Shown: positions 16,152-24,917, counted from the stretch's first letter. The stretch: DNA of 64,000 nt from Lewinellaceae bacterium (GCA_020636215.1 JACJYG010000007.1:124001-188000), one strand, 5' to 3'. Notes: generated by a model from the letters alone, not told the origin. Numbers and translations: made by a program.

Positions 16152-16913
16152 CTAAGCTTTCCTAAACTTCTGATAGGCATACACCGCCGCCCCGATGGTC
16201 CCGGCTGCATTGAGCAGTTGCGCGGGTTTCACAGGGATTTGTGTAGAAATGAAGGATTCATATTTATCGAACCGCTTGCTGGCCCCACCGCTGAGCAGTA
16301 TGAGGTCAGGATTGAAAGTGCGTTCCAGGTGCAGGAGGTATTCGTTGAAACGTTGGCCCCATTCTTCCCAGCTGAGGTTTTCCCGTTTGCGGGCGTTATT
16401 GGAAGTGTAAACCTCGGCCACTTGCTTCTGGCCTTCGAGGTAGATGTGCCCCAATTCTGTATTAGGCACCAGCCTGCCATCAATGAAAAGGGCGGAGCCA
16501 AGGCCCGAACCGATCGTAATGAGCAGCACAACGCCATCTACACCTTTACCCAGGCCGAAACGCATCTCGGCCAGGCCGGCGGCATCGGCGTCGTTCAGTA
16601 CTTCCACCGGGCAGCCACTAGCCATCGAAAACACTTCGATGATATTTTGGCCCATCCAATCCTTGTCGATATTGGCAGCCGAGTAGGCAATGCCGTGTTT
16701 AACTATGGAAGGGAAACCACAACCTACCAGCCCTTTCCACTTGTGCGCCCGCACCAATTCGGCAAAGGTTTCAGCCATGGCCTCAGGCGTAGAGGGAGTT
16801 GGCGTCTCCAGGCGAATGCGCTCGTTCAGCAATTCGCCCGTTTCGATATCCACCACTGCACCTTTGATGCCGGAGGCTCCCACGTCTATGCCTAAAATGT
16901 GTCGTTCCTGCAT
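16152..16913 (-). CDS. ppgK: polyphosphate glucokinase-like ROK family kinase
   Basis: 253 residues. N-terminal phosphate-1 motif is ILGIDVGASGIKGAVVD (residues ~6-22). The catalytic-region motif is VLNDADAAGLAEMRFG, with Asp as the expected base, and phosphate-2 is GVVLLITIGSGLGSALFIDG. The adenosine region is LILLSGGASKRFDKY. The overall length and the GSGLGSA and NTELGH segments fit polyphosphate-dependent glucokinases better than NAGC-type repressors; there is no HTH. It would phosphorylate glucose with polyphosphate or ATP in the cytosol. The polyphosphate preference is inferred from similarity recall only. Confidence 0.8.
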   Translation of the reverse strand: MQERHILGIDVGASGIKGAVVDIETGELLNERIRLETPTPSTPEAMAETFAELVRAHKWKGLVGCGFPSIVKHGIAYSAANIDKDWMGQNIIEVFSMASGCPVEVLNDADAAGLAEMRFGLGKGVDGVVLLITIGSGLGSALFIDGRLVPNTELGHIYLEGQKQVAEVYTSNNARKRENLSWEEWGQRFNEYLLHLERTFNPDLILLSGGASKRFDKYESFISTQIPVKPAQLLNAAGTIGAAVYAYQKFRKA

Positions 16914-17038
16914 GAAATCTAAATATGTATTGTGCCATCAGCGGGCAACAAATAACGAATTTTACCCGGCTCAAAAAAGACGGGAACGAATAACCCTAAA
17001 TACTTGATTTTCATAACAAACCCGCTCCAAATATACTC

Positions 17039-17926
17039 CTAGCGAATCAAGCTTACCTTCATCCACACATCGTTCAGCGGGCGGTTGCTGGGATCGGTTG
17101 GAACTGCCGCAATTTTGTCGAGTACGTCCAGGCCTTCAATAACTTGTCCGAAAACGGTGTAGTCGCGGTCGAGAAAGGGCGTGCCGCCTTTTTCCAGGTA
17201 TAGATCCCGCTGGGCTTTCGAATAACGGAATCCTTTTTGGGCTTCAATGCGGTTGAGCATATCCTCGTTGACCGGCTGCCCCTGAACGATGTAGAACTGC
17301 GAACCGGAAGACCGCTTCTGGGGATTGACATTATCACCGGTGCGAGCGGCGGCCAGCGCTCCCTTCAGGTGGATGAGGGAGTCCACAAATTCTGCTTCAA
17401 TGGTATATCCAGGGCCGCCGGAACCCAGCATTTGCCCGGCAGCAGCCTTGCGGGAATTTGGGTCTCCACCCTGGATCATGAAATTCTGGATGACGCGGTG
17501 GAACAGCAGGCTGTCAAAATAGTTTTCCTCAACCAGTTTGACAAAATTGTCCTGGTGTTTGGGCGTAGCGTCATACAGTTGTATGAGCATGGCGCCGAAT
17601 TCGGTTTCCAACTCGACCAGGCAAGCGGCCGGAGGGTCTATCTGAATGTTTTTTTCCACAACTTTTTCTTTTCCTTTTGCATTAGTGGCGCGCAGCACGA
17701 TGGTGTGCGGGCCGGATTTTTTGAAAACATGGCTTGGAGTGGCTTCTGTCGAGCTTTGGCCGTCTCCAAAATCCCAAAGGTAAGCTTTTGCTTCTTTGTT
17801 GTATTCGAACTTCAGTGGTTCCAGCACCCGCAAGGCGCCGGATACCGTCACCTGGGCCCAAAGCCCTGAACTGAGCAGCCCGGCAAGAGCCAGCAGGCAT
17901 AAGCGGGCAGAAAAAGATGGTTTCAT
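17039..17926 (-). CDS. cyclophilin-type peptidyl-prolyl isomerase with N-terminal PKD domain, exported
   Basis: 295 residues. A signal peptide (FSARLCLLALAGLLSSGLWA) is followed by a PKD-like fold (YLWDFGDGQSSTEATPSHVF, residues ~45-100) and a cyclophilin domain (~110-295). Cyclophilin hallmarks are LLFHRVIQNFMIQGGDPNSR, GPGYTIEAEF, SSGSQFYIVQGQP and DYTVFGQVIEGLDVLDKI. It assists proline isomerisation in periplasmic folding. It lies 29 bp downstream of a second cyclophilin on the same strand. The two share the same insert after the active-site loop, so they are tandem duplicates, one of which gained or kept a PKD module. Confidence 0.9.
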   Translation of the reverse strand: MKPSFSARLCLLALAGLLSSGLWAQVTVSGALRVLEPLKFEYNKEAKAYLWDFGDGQSSTEATPSHVFKKSGPHTIVLRATNAKGKEKVVEKNIQIDPPAACLVELETEFGAMLIQLYDATPKHQDNFVKLVEENYFDSLLFHRVIQNFMIQGGDPNSRKAAAGQMLGSGGPGYTIEAEFVDSLIHLKGALAAARTGDNVNPQKRSSGSQFYIVQGQPVNEDMLNRIEAQKGFRYSKAQRDLYLEKGGTPFLDRDYTVFGQVIEGLDVLDKIAAVPTDPSNRPLNDVWMKVSLIR

Positions 17927-17955
17927 CAGGTAAAAGCGATTTTTTTGTTCCGAAA

Positions 17956-18600
17956 TTAGTCCACTATTTGCACGGTCATATGAATATCCCGTACCGGGCG
18001 GTTATCCGGGGAAGTAGATTCCGCTGCAATCTTATCGATCACATCCAGTCCTTCGACCACCCGGCCGAAGACGGTGTAATCGCCGTCTAGAGGTGGGTAT
18101 CCTCCTTTTTCCAGATATTCCTGAATCTGCTCGGGAGTATACGTTATCCCCAGTTGCTGTTGTACCTGGTCAAGAATTTCCTTGTTGATCGGTTGGCCCT
18201 GCACAATATAGAACTGAGACCCCGAGGACTCTTTCTGAGGGTTGACGCCATCGGCCAACCTGGCTGCGGCCAATGCACCTTTAATGTGTAATTGCCCGAA
18301 TTCAGCCGGTAGCGTGTAACCCGGGCCGCCATTTCCCAGCGGTTGCCCCGGTACTGCATCACGGGAATCAGGGTCTCCTCCCTGAATCATGAAGCCCCGA
18401 ATGACCCGATGGAACAATAAGCCATCATAATAGCCTTCTTTGGCCAGTTTGATGAAATTGTCCCGGTGTAAAGGTGTTTCATCGTAGAGCTGAACTTTCA
18501 TCTCTCCCAAATCAGTCTTAATGACCGCATAGGTGGGGCCCTGCTTGCCACAGCTCCAAATCATGGCCAAAAAGCCGGCTAAGAATGCGATTTTTTTCAT
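17956..18600 (-). CDS. cyclophilin-type peptidyl-prolyl isomerase, lipoprotein
   Basis: 214 residues. The N-terminus MKKIAFLAGFLAMIWSCGKQ carries a lipobox-like cysteine at about residue 17, so it is probably a membrane-anchored periplasmic lipoprotein. Cyclophilin core: LLFHRVIRGFMIQGGDPDSR, GPGYTLPAEF, SSGSQFYIVQGQP and DYTVFGRVVEGLDVIDKI. It is first in a two-gene operon with the PKD-cyclophilin downstream. An extra ~25-residue helical insert (LDQVQQQLGITYTPEQIQEYL) is shared with the neighbour, supporting recent duplication. Confidence 0.92.
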   Translation of the reverse strand: MKKIAFLAGFLAMIWSCGKQGPTYAVIKTDLGEMKVQLYDETPLHRDNFIKLAKEGYYDGLLFHRVIRGFMIQGGDPDSRDAVPGQPLGNGGPGYTLPAEFGQLHIKGALAAARLADGVNPQKESSGSQFYIVQGQPINKEILDQVQQQLGITYTPEQIQEYLEKGGYPPLDGDYTVFGRVVEGLDVIDKIAAESTSPDNRPVRDIHMTVQIVD

Positions 18601-18612
18601 TTTCCCTTGTTT

Positions 18613-18745
18613 ATTGTCTTTTTGTCTGGTTCTTGTCTGGTACGTCTCGTGGGTCTGGTACGTATCGCCTGGGAGTGTTCAGGAGTTCATGTCCCGTCCC
18701 TAGGGCGGAGGATTTGAAACAGTTATTTGAAAACTCCCCAATTCG
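18613..18745. repeat. inverted copy of the 9-bp GAC-word array plus a shared TGTTCAGGAGTTC block
   Basis: 18,613-18,662 reads as short GTCTGGTACG/GTCTCGTGG units, the reverse complement of the GACGTACCA/GACCCACGA words at 50.46-50.69 kb. It is followed by GGGAGTGTTCAGGAGTTC, TCCCGTCC and ACAGTTATTTGAAAACT. The same three segments in the same order occur at 50,333-50,466 with longer spacers. Confidence 0.75.
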
Positions 18746-18767
18746 GAGTGCAAATCTAAGCCTATTC

Positions 18768-18816
18768 CCCTGCTCACTGCCCACTGCTCACTGCCCCCTG
18801 CTCACTGCCCACTGTA
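18768..18816. repeat. short tandem array of CACTGC(Y)C words
   Basis: Repeated CTGCTCACTGCCCACTG-type words (about five units of ~9-10 bp) abut the 3' end of the small unknown gene on the minus strand. Confidence 0.75.
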
Positions 18817-18818
18817 AC

Positions 18819-19172
18819 CTACTCTTCTTCCTCCAGTTCTCTAAAGTAAGTGATGGCTTTCTCCATGAGTAGCTTTTCCTGTCCTTCCACGCCTTTTAGT
18901 TTTAGCGGCTTCACGAGCCGGTAGTGCGGCCAGCCGTCGGCATCCCGTCCGGCAAACTCATAGTAGCCATCGTAGCTGAGCAGGCGGCACACTGCGATGT
19001 GCATGAGGTCCTGCTTTTCCTCTTTGGTGAAAGAACCCGGCCAGCGGCCCAATTCCTGAATGCCAATAAGAAAAAGCACGGCGTTGAGGTCGGGCAGGTC
19101 ATCGCGCTCGAAAGCATCTTTAACCAGGTGGCGAACTTTAAGCCACTCAAATTCTAGTTCCCACTCTTCCAT
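18819..19172 (-). CDS. small acidic protein of unknown function
   Basis: 117 residues with start at MEEWELEFEWLKVRHLV; the longer frame would run through its own upstream region. A -7 type element (TATATTTG on this strand, 19,192-19,199) lies about 20 bp upstream of the ATG, supporting this start. The protein is helical and acidic, with LPDLNAVLFLIGIQELGRWPG and a basic/aromatic SYDGYYEFAGRDADGWPHY stretch. There is no signal or membrane segment. I recognise it only as a Bacteroidota-type conserved hypothetical; function unknown. Confidence 0.75.
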   Translation of the reverse strand: MEEWELEFEWLKVRHLVKDAFERDDLPDLNAVLFLIGIQELGRWPGSFTKEEKQDLMHIAVCRLLSYDGYYEFAGRDADGWPHYRLVKPLKLKGVEGQEKLLMEKAITYFRELEEEE

Positions 19173-19302
19173 GGCTGTATTTTTCGAACTGCAAATATAC
19201 CAGTATTTGTCGGATTTGGCAGAAAACAACAGTCAGGTTGCGGCCCCTAAGCGAGCCAGCCAACCATTAACCATTTTTAACCGGCTCAATAGAGCCTGGT
19301 GC

Positions 19303-20244
19303 TTAGCCATTCTCTCCCGGCGCCCCCTCATTTCCTTTCCGGTTGCGGGGATGAAAAGAGAGGATGGTGTCCCGCAGGTAGTCTGTATCCAGGTGGGTAT
19401 AGATCTCGGTAGTGATGATCGATTCGTGGCCAAGCATATCCTGTACGGCCCTCAGGTCGGCGCCGCCTTCGATGAGGTGAGTGGCGAAAGAATGGCGGAA
19501 GGTATGAGGGCTAACATTTTTGGTAATGCCTGCGGCGGCGGCAGCCTCTTTAACGACGAGGAAAACCATGACCCGGCTCAGGGCATGGCCCCGGCGGTTG
19601 AGGAAGAGCATATCCTCCTGGCCGCGGCGGATGTTCATCAGGCCCCTCCGATCCCCTTCGAGGTAAAGGCGAATATGTTTAACGGCCTCAGCGCCGATCG
19701 GCACGATACGTTCCTTGTCCCCTTTGCCGATGACTTTGACAAATCCAATATCAAGGTAGAGATTGGACAGGCGAAGCTGGGTGAGTTCACTGACGCGCAG
19801 GCCACAGGCGTAAAGGGTTTCCAGCATTGCCCGGTTGCGCGTGCCTTGGGGGTGGCTCAGGTCGATCGCCGCCAGCATACGTTGGATCTCCTCGTAGGAG
19901 AGCACTTCCGGGATCTTCCGGCTTAGCCGGGGTGCGTCGATCAGTTCGGTAGGGTCGGCCTCTACGATATTTTCCAGCAGCAGATATTTGTAAAAGGTTT
20001 TATAAGCCGAGATCAACCGGGCCTGGGAGCGGGCCGCTAAGCCCAGTTCGTTCAGCCATTTTAGAAATGCTTCCAGGTGTTGTGCCTGAACTTCCTTCGG
20101 GGAAAGCATATAGTTATTTAACGCCAGGAATTGCTGGAGTTTATCGAGGTCAGACAAATAAGCCTCTGCCGTATGGCCGGAAAGCGAGCGCTCTAGCAAA
20201 AGATAGGCTTTAAAACCATTGATATACGGTTGCCAGGTTTTCAT
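19303..20244 (-). CDS. xerD: tyrosine recombinase XerD
   Basis: 313 residues from MKTWQPYINGFKAYLLLE; the frame continues 19 codons upstream but this start matches XerC/D length. The SAM-like N-terminal domain has SLSGHTAEAYLSDLDKLQQFL. The catalytic domain carries the full set: Arg in YACGLRVSELTQL, Lys in VIGKGDKERIVP, H-x-x-R in SPHTFRHSFATHLIEGG, His in MLGHESI, and the nucleophile Tyr in TTEIYTHLD. It resolves chromosome dimers at dif with XerC and FtsK. No phage or integron context is seen, so this is the housekeeping enzyme. A dif site was not identified here. Confidence 0.93.
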   Translation of the reverse strand: MKTWQPYINGFKAYLLLERSLSGHTAEAYLSDLDKLQQFLALNNYMLSPKEVQAQHLEAFLKWLNELGLAARSQARLISAYKTFYKYLLLENIVEADPTELIDAPRLSRKIPEVLSYEEIQRMLAAIDLSHPQGTRNRAMLETLYACGLRVSELTQLRLSNLYLDIGFVKVIGKGDKERIVPIGAEAVKHIRLYLEGDRRGLMNIRRGQEDMLFLNRRGHALSRVMVFLVVKEAAAAAGITKNVSPHTFRHSFATHLIEGGADLRAVQDMLGHESIITTEIYTHLDTDYLRDTILSFHPRNRKGNEGAPGENG

Positions 20245-21059
20245 TAACTCAAGGTAGATAAAATGCCGGATTTTAATACCGCTGGGACTAGCCTGGTACA
20301 AGTTTTCCTTCCCTGTAGAGTGGGAGAGAATTGATGCCTGTTTCAGGTTAAAATGACTTTATTGGGGGCTTTCCCATCGATTTCCGCCCCGTTTTCAAAA
20401 TAAATTGAATTGAATTTTTGTCACAAATGTTTCGTTTTATTTAAAAAAAATTGATGACTATTAGTGCTTTATATATTATATATCAAAATATTGATGTCAC
20501 AAAAAAAGTGAATTGTCTACAACCTTTTTTGCCTCATTTATAGAAAGTCTTATTTTGCGACAAATTCTGGACTTAACTCCTGAATAATTGATAATATTTT
20601 TTGAAATTTTATTCTTCTACTCCCCTTCCCCATTGACAGGCTTTTGCCTGCGAAAAGCGTTCCACGAATATCATCATAGTATGAGTATCATTGGTATTTA
20701 GTGTGTTGCATTACTATGAAAAGTCAACTCCCTATTTAAAATACTAACTGGATGCTTTTTCAGTGCAATACAAAACTTGTAAATACTTCCCCTTTGGGGT
20801 GATAAGATATTTAAGATTGTGCATATTTGTTTAATGTTTGAGAGCCGAAGCAGATAATGCTGCGGCTCTCGTTTTTTGTGCGCCTTTCTGTCGCGGTTTC
20901 AGGTAAGAAGAATAATCCCTGGGTCAGTGAACTAAGATCGGATGCCAGCCGGATAGACGGGGTGGTACAGGACTGGGTCTTGGGCCCTCCGCGCGAAGGC
21001 CGTTCTCCCTTCCGCAGGGGCGGCAATTTTTTTTTACCTTGCAAACAAAAAAGCAGAAT
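20245..21059. other. 815-bp AT-rich gap with a strong hairpin terminator
   Basis: No convincing gene. The part from 20,390 to 20,830 is very AT-rich and irregular. At 20,840-20,877 there is an 8-bp stem GAGAGCCG/CGGCTCTC with an inner AGCA/TGCT extension followed by GTTTTTT, oriented for + transcription. With no upstream + gene nearby, it may end a small RNA, or it may be a leader attenuator before the amidase gene. Confidence 0.45.
20840..20877 (+). terminator. rho-independent terminator without an obvious upstream gene
   Basis: Stem GAGAGCCG/CGGCTCTC (20,840-20,847 and 20,863-20,870), loop with an AGCA/TGCT extension, then GTTTTTT. Confidence 0.75.
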
Positions 21060-22622
21060 ATGCAACTTCGAACAATTTGTCTGTTACTATTTGCTGGTTT
21101 CATTACGCCGGCATGGGCTCAGACCAGCCGCGCTGTGCTCGAGTTTTTCCCTGGCTCCGGCCAGGATTCCTGGGAATCCGAAATACTAAGCATCCCGCTG
21201 GAGCATGCAGAACCGTTCATTGCATTTTCTCTGGCCTGGACGGGCGACGAAGGGCAATGGGAAGCCCGTTTTTCCGAAGACGGACAACGTTGGGGGAGCT
21301 GGAACACCCTGCACCCTGATATACACGCCGAACAGCGCTCCGAGCGAAGAATAAGCGAATTGTTCTATGCGCCGGCCACCAGCCGTTTTGTGCAGTTGAG
21401 AGCAGGCATGTCCGTTAGCAGGGGAGAGGCTCATTTCTATAATCCAGGCCCTACAAAAGATAACCCTGCCTCCAGCCCGGAAGTGGGCTTCCGCGATCCG
21501 GAGTACTGCCCCTGCCCACAGCCTGCCTATGAGGGCCGGAACGACTGGTGCCCCAGTGGAACCTGTCCGCCCGATGCAACACCGGTCAATACCACGGTTA
21601 CTCACCTGATCGTCCATCATTCCGCCGGCACCAATTTTTCCAACGACTGGGCCGCTGTGGTGCGTTCAATATGGGACTTCCACGTCAATGTGAATGGATG
21701 GGACGATGTCGGCTACAACTGGCTGGTTGACCCTAATGGAGTGCTCTATGAAGGAAGAGGCGACAACCGCCTGGGCGCGCACTTCTGTGGCACCAATGGC
21801 GGCACTATGGGCGTGTGTGTGATGGGCGACTTTACAGCCGTCACACCTACAGAACAAGCCATTGGAACTTTGGTGGAGCTATTGGCCTGGAAAGCCTGTG
21901 ACCGCGGCCTGGATCCTCTGGGCGCTGCATTCCACGCTTCCTCCGGCCTGACGCTTAACAACATTTCCGGCCATCGCGATGGCTGTGCTACCGAATGCCC
22001 CGGCGAATCTTTCTACCCCCTTTTACCGGAAGTCCGGCAGGACGTAGTGGATTATACAGCCAGCTCCTGCTCCGCCATTGCACCGCCTTCCAACCTGACC
22101 GCCACCACCATTAGTGAAACCCAGATCAACCTGGCGTGGGCCGGCCCCTCGGACAACGAAACGGCTTTCCTCATCGAGCGCTCGATTTTCCTTAACGGGC
22201 CTTATTTTCAGATCGGTAGTACGGACGTTGATGTCACTAATTACGAAGATACTGGCCTGATGCCCGAAACGGGCTACTACTACCGGGTGCGCGCCATAAA
22301 CGACCAGGATACTTCACAATACAGCAACAAGGCCTTTGCCTCCACCACCATCACCGGTACGGAAAGTGTTTTGGCCGGCCGGGCTGCCCGCTGCTTCCCC
22401 AACCCGGTACAGGACATACTCTCCCTTACACTGGATGGGCCGCTTGCCCAGCCCGTTCAGCTTCGCCTTCTGAACCCTACCGGCCAGGTAAGCTGGAGCG
22501 GACAGCTGGCTAGTGGACAGGTGCAACAGGCTATTCCAATGGAGGGCCTTCCGGCCGGGCTGTATCTGATACAATTGTCGAGTGGACAGGGCATGGCGGC
22601 CCTGCGGGTGATCAAAGAGTAA
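21060..22622 (+). CDS. secreted N-acetylmuramoyl-L-alanine amidase (PGRP fold) with Fn3 and T9SS sorting domain
   Basis: 520 residues from the ATG at 21,060, which opens a signal peptide (LRTICLLLFAGFITPAWAQ); a TTG 7 codons earlier is less likely. The PGRP/amidase-2 domain spans ~residues 175-335. Metal and active-site residues lie in LIVHHSAGTN, GYNWLVDPNGVLYEGRG, and GHRDGCATECPG with the usual His and Cys. A fibronectin III domain follows (PPSNLTATTISETQINLAW...TGYYYRVRAIN), then a C-terminal T9SS type A domain (CFPNPVQDILSL, LPAGLYLIQLS). It cleaves the peptide-glycan amide bond outside the cell, perhaps on prey or competitors; that use is inference. Confidence 0.92.
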   Translation: MQLRTICLLLFAGFITPAWAQTSRAVLEFFPGSGQDSWESEILSIPLEHAEPFIAFSLAWTGDEGQWEARFSEDGQRWGSWNTLHPDIHAEQRSERRISELFYAPATSRFVQLRAGMSVSRGEAHFYNPGPTKDNPASSPEVGFRDPEYCPCPQPAYEGRNDWCPSGTCPPDATPVNTTVTHLIVHHSAGTNFSNDWAAVVRSIWDFHVNVNGWDDVGYNWLVDPNGVLYEGRGDNRLGAHFCGTNGGTMGVCVMGDFTAVTPTEQAIGTLVELLAWKACDRGLDPLGAAFHASSGLTLNNISGHRDGCATECPGESFYPLLPEVRQDVVDYTASSCSAIAPPSNLTATTISETQINLAWAGPSDNETAFLIERSIFLNGPYFQIGSTDVDVTNYEDTGLMPETGYYYRVRAINDQDTSQYSNKAFASTTITGTESVLAGRAARCFPNPVQDILSLTLDGPLAQPVQLRLLNPTGQVSWSGQLASGQVQQAIPMEGLPAGLYLIQLSSGQGMAALRVIKE

Positions 22623-22639
22623 AATTAAACAACAATCCT

Positions 22640-22735
22640 TGATTTTGTTGAGGGGGTCGAGCGGGTTGAGAAGGTTTAGATTTAGGAGACTGTTCTCAAC
22701 CTCCTAAACCCTTCTCAACCTCCTCAACTTCCAAA
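22640..22735. repeat. inverted word repeat GGTTGAGAAGGTTTAG / CTAAACCCTTCTCAACC
   Basis: The left arm near 22,655-22,682 (GGGTTGAGAAGGTTTAG) and right arm near 22,695-22,730 (CTCAACCTCCTAAACCC, CTTCTCAACCTCCTCAAC) can form a long imperfect hairpin directly after the amidase stop. It belongs to the same word family as 15,920-16,145. Confidence 0.75.
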
Positions 22736-22846
22736 GCCATTCCAGGCCAAAAATTCGCTTTCCGGCGTCTGAGCCGATACTATTTCCATTCTCCAGGCAA
22801 CTATTCCACGCATTTTTACACCTAATTCTATAAAACCGCGCAATCA

Positions 22847-23389
22847 GTGGAAACACCAGGCCATGCATACCTGGCGGGTTGTCGGCGAGGCGACCCGCAA
22901 GCACAACGGCAGTTGTACGAAGCGTACAAGGGGCCGATGTTCCGTTTGTGCCTGCGTTATGCCGGTGGCCGGGAAGAAGCGGAGGACCTGTTGCAGGAAG
23001 GTTTCATAAAAGTGTTCTCCGACCTGCATCAGTTTCGGGGAGAAGGGCCATTGGGAGGCTGGATCCGCCGGGTTATCCTAAATGTGGCCTTGCAACATGT
23101 GCGCCGACAGAAACAAGCTCCTGCCGTTTTGGATATCGAAACGGTTCCGGATGTGCCGGATGAAAATGCCAATAGCCTGTATATTCAGCTGCGCGCCAAG
23201 GCCCTGACGGCCCTGATCCAGCAACTTCCGGTAGGGTATCGGACTGTTTTTAACCTGTTTGTGATGGAGGGGTATAGCCATCGGGAAATCGCCGGGATGC
23301 TGGATATTTCAGAAAACACCTCAAAATCCCAGTTGTCAAAAGCGAAAGCGATGCTTCGCCGCATGCTGGAAAAAAGCTTGGCCAGTTGA
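22847..23389 (+). CDS. ECF-type RNA polymerase sigma factor
   Basis: 180 residues from a GTG. Region 2 is AYKGPMFRLCLRYAGGREEAEDLLQEGFIKVFSDLHQFRGEGPLGGWIRRVILNVALQHVRR. Region 4 is IQQLPVGYRTVFNLFVMEGYSHREIAGMLDISENTSKSQLSKAKAML with the HTH. It is immediately followed (16 bp) by an anti-sigma/outer-membrane fusion, so the pair probably forms a surface-signal regulon. No third component is seen. Confidence 0.93.
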   Translation: METPGHAYLAGCRRGDPQAQRQLYEAYKGPMFRLCLRYAGGREEAEDLLQEGFIKVFSDLHQFRGEGPLGGWIRRVILNVALQHVRRQKQAPAVLDIETVPDVPDENANSLYIQLRAKALTALIQQLPVGYRTVFNLFVMEGYSHREIAGMLDISENTSKSQLSKAKAMLRRMLEKSLAS

Positions 23390-23405
23390 ATTGAGCCTAG
23401 AAATT

Positions 23406-24917
23406 ATGGAAAAAGAATTTCAAAACGACGACATGGAGGCGTTCTTCCGTAAGGCCTTCGGAGAACTGGGGGATGCGCCCTCGGAAGACGGCTGGGATAC
23501 GCCTTCCGATGACGTATGGGCAGGCATACAAAGGGCTATTCCAGGGCCAAAACCAGCCTGGTGGACTTTATTTCGGCTGTGGGCGGCCACTCTATTCGCT
23601 ATCGGACTATTGCTCGTCCTCCTGTCCGGACTGTGGGGGCATTACAGAAAACTGGAATCAAAAATAGAACAGCAGGCCCTGGCTAATGAAAAGCTTCAGC
23701 TAGTCGTCGATTCCCTGCAACGGCAACTGGGCCGGCAGGAAGATAGTGCGGCCCCGAAAGTTTCCATCGAAAGCGGGAAGGCTATGGTTGCCGGAGAGAA
23801 ACTGGCCCCTGATATCAGCCGGCCACTGGGTTCTCAGGGTGTACGTTCTCGAGGCTCCTTGTCAGGTTTGGATGAAGAAAAAATAAAATTGCTCACCACA
23901 GCAGGGCAGGAAAGCGGGCAATCCGGCAAGAACAGCGCACTCCCGGAACAAGCCCCAATGGTTATTGCCGGGGCCAAACCAGTAAGCCCAACCCCAAGCG
24001 AGGGTTTGTTTGCCCGAGTAGCAATGAGTCCGCTGCTTCCGGTTCCCCTGCCGGGTTTGTCAGTTTCCAAAGTAGTTGCCGGGAGCAACGAGCCGACACT
24101 GAAGATAAGTTTGGATCTGATCCGGCCGGTAAGATCAAAACCGGGCTTCTACCTGGGCGCGTATACGGCCTGGAACTACACCTCCCGGGATTTGTTTAGT
24201 AAAAAAATGGGTGCAGATCAGCCGGTTCGCCCTATTTTCGAAGCGCGGGAACAAGGGCAGGGCAGCATGGAGTTTGGGGTGAGGGCCGGGCTGCAACTTT
24301 CCCGGCGCTGGGCATTGGAAAGTGGCGTTGGGGCCTTCTCTATCCGGCAACAGTCGCGCCAACTCTTTCGCATTATCTTCGACCCCAGCCGGGAACAGCC
24401 TGACGGATCAGGGGTATTGGAAAGTACCTATGCACTGGCAGTACCCTCCGCATTCGGGGAATCACAAATCGAAGTAGGCCTGCGGCGGGCCGCTTCCCAG
24501 CAGATAATACCAGGCGAAGCGATAGGCCTCGAAATTTCCTCCAGGCAACAGCTCCGGTTTGTGAGCATTCCCCTGGTGGCCCGATATGACCTCCTGTCCG
24601 GCCGATTTGGACTGGGTGTTAAAGGTGGTTTGGCGTTCAACTTTTTACAGGCCACTTCTCTTCAAACTGCCGTACAGATACATCGCAGCGGCCTGCGGGC
24701 CCCGGTAACGCGGGTGCGGCAGCGTTTCTCCGAAGTCCGGGACACCAACCTGGACTACATTCTGGGCCTGAGCGCACGATACCGGCTTTGGGCCGGCCTG
24801 GAGGCTGAACTGCAGCCGACCTACCGGCGGAACCTCCAGCCTATTACGGCCCGGCAGGACTTCTTAACCCATTCCTACGCACTGGGCTTGCAGTTGGGGG
24901 TGAATTATCGCTTTTAA
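23406..24917 (+). CDS. putative trans-envelope anti-sigma factor fused to an outer-membrane beta-barrel
   Basis: 503 residues from the ATG at 23,406. Residues 1-~50 are acidic (NDDMEAFFRKAFGELGDAPSEDGWD), typical of cytosolic anti-sigma segments beside ECF sigma genes in Bacteroidota. One transmembrane helix follows (LFRLWAATLFAIGLLLVLLSG, ~52-72). Next comes a coiled coil (LESKIEQQALANEKLQLVVD) and a ~120-residue Pro/Ser/Gly linker. From ~residue 245 a beta-barrel-like region alternates aromatic strands (PGFYLGAYTAWNY, RFVSIPLVARYDLLSGRFGLG) and ends in the OMP-type terminal NYRF. One chain would therefore span both membranes and could couple an outer-membrane event to the sigma factor. The barrel and topology are read by eye. 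Confidence 0.75.
   Translation: MEKEFQNDDMEAFFRKAFGELGDAPSEDGWDTPSDDVWAGIQRAIPGPKPAWWTLFRLWAATLFAIGLLLVLLSGLWGHYRKLESKIEQQALANEKLQLVVDSLQRQLGRQEDSAAPKVSIESGKAMVAGEKLAPDISRPLGSQGVRSRGSLSGLDEEKIKLLTTAGQESGQSGKNSALPEQAPMVIAGAKPVSPTPSEGLFARVAMSPLLPVPLPGLSVSKVVAGSNEPTLKISLDLIRPVRSKPGFYLGAYTAWNYTSRDLFSKKMGADQPVRPIFEAREQGQGSMEFGVRAGLQLSRRWALESGVGAFSIRQQSRQLFRIIFDPSREQPDGSGVLESTYALAVPSAFGESQIEVGLRRAASQQIIPGEAIGLEISSRQQLRFVSIPLVARYDLLSGRFGLGVKGGLAFNFLQATSLQTAVQIHRSGLRAPVTRVRQRFSEVRDTNLDYILGLSARYRLWAGLEAELQPTYRRNLQPITARQDFLTHSYALGLQLGVNYRF

Noticed and set aside
19303..20244. Integrase of a mobile element
   Set aside because: Length and neighbourhood fit housekeeping XerD; no attachment sites, phage genes or cassette are nearby.
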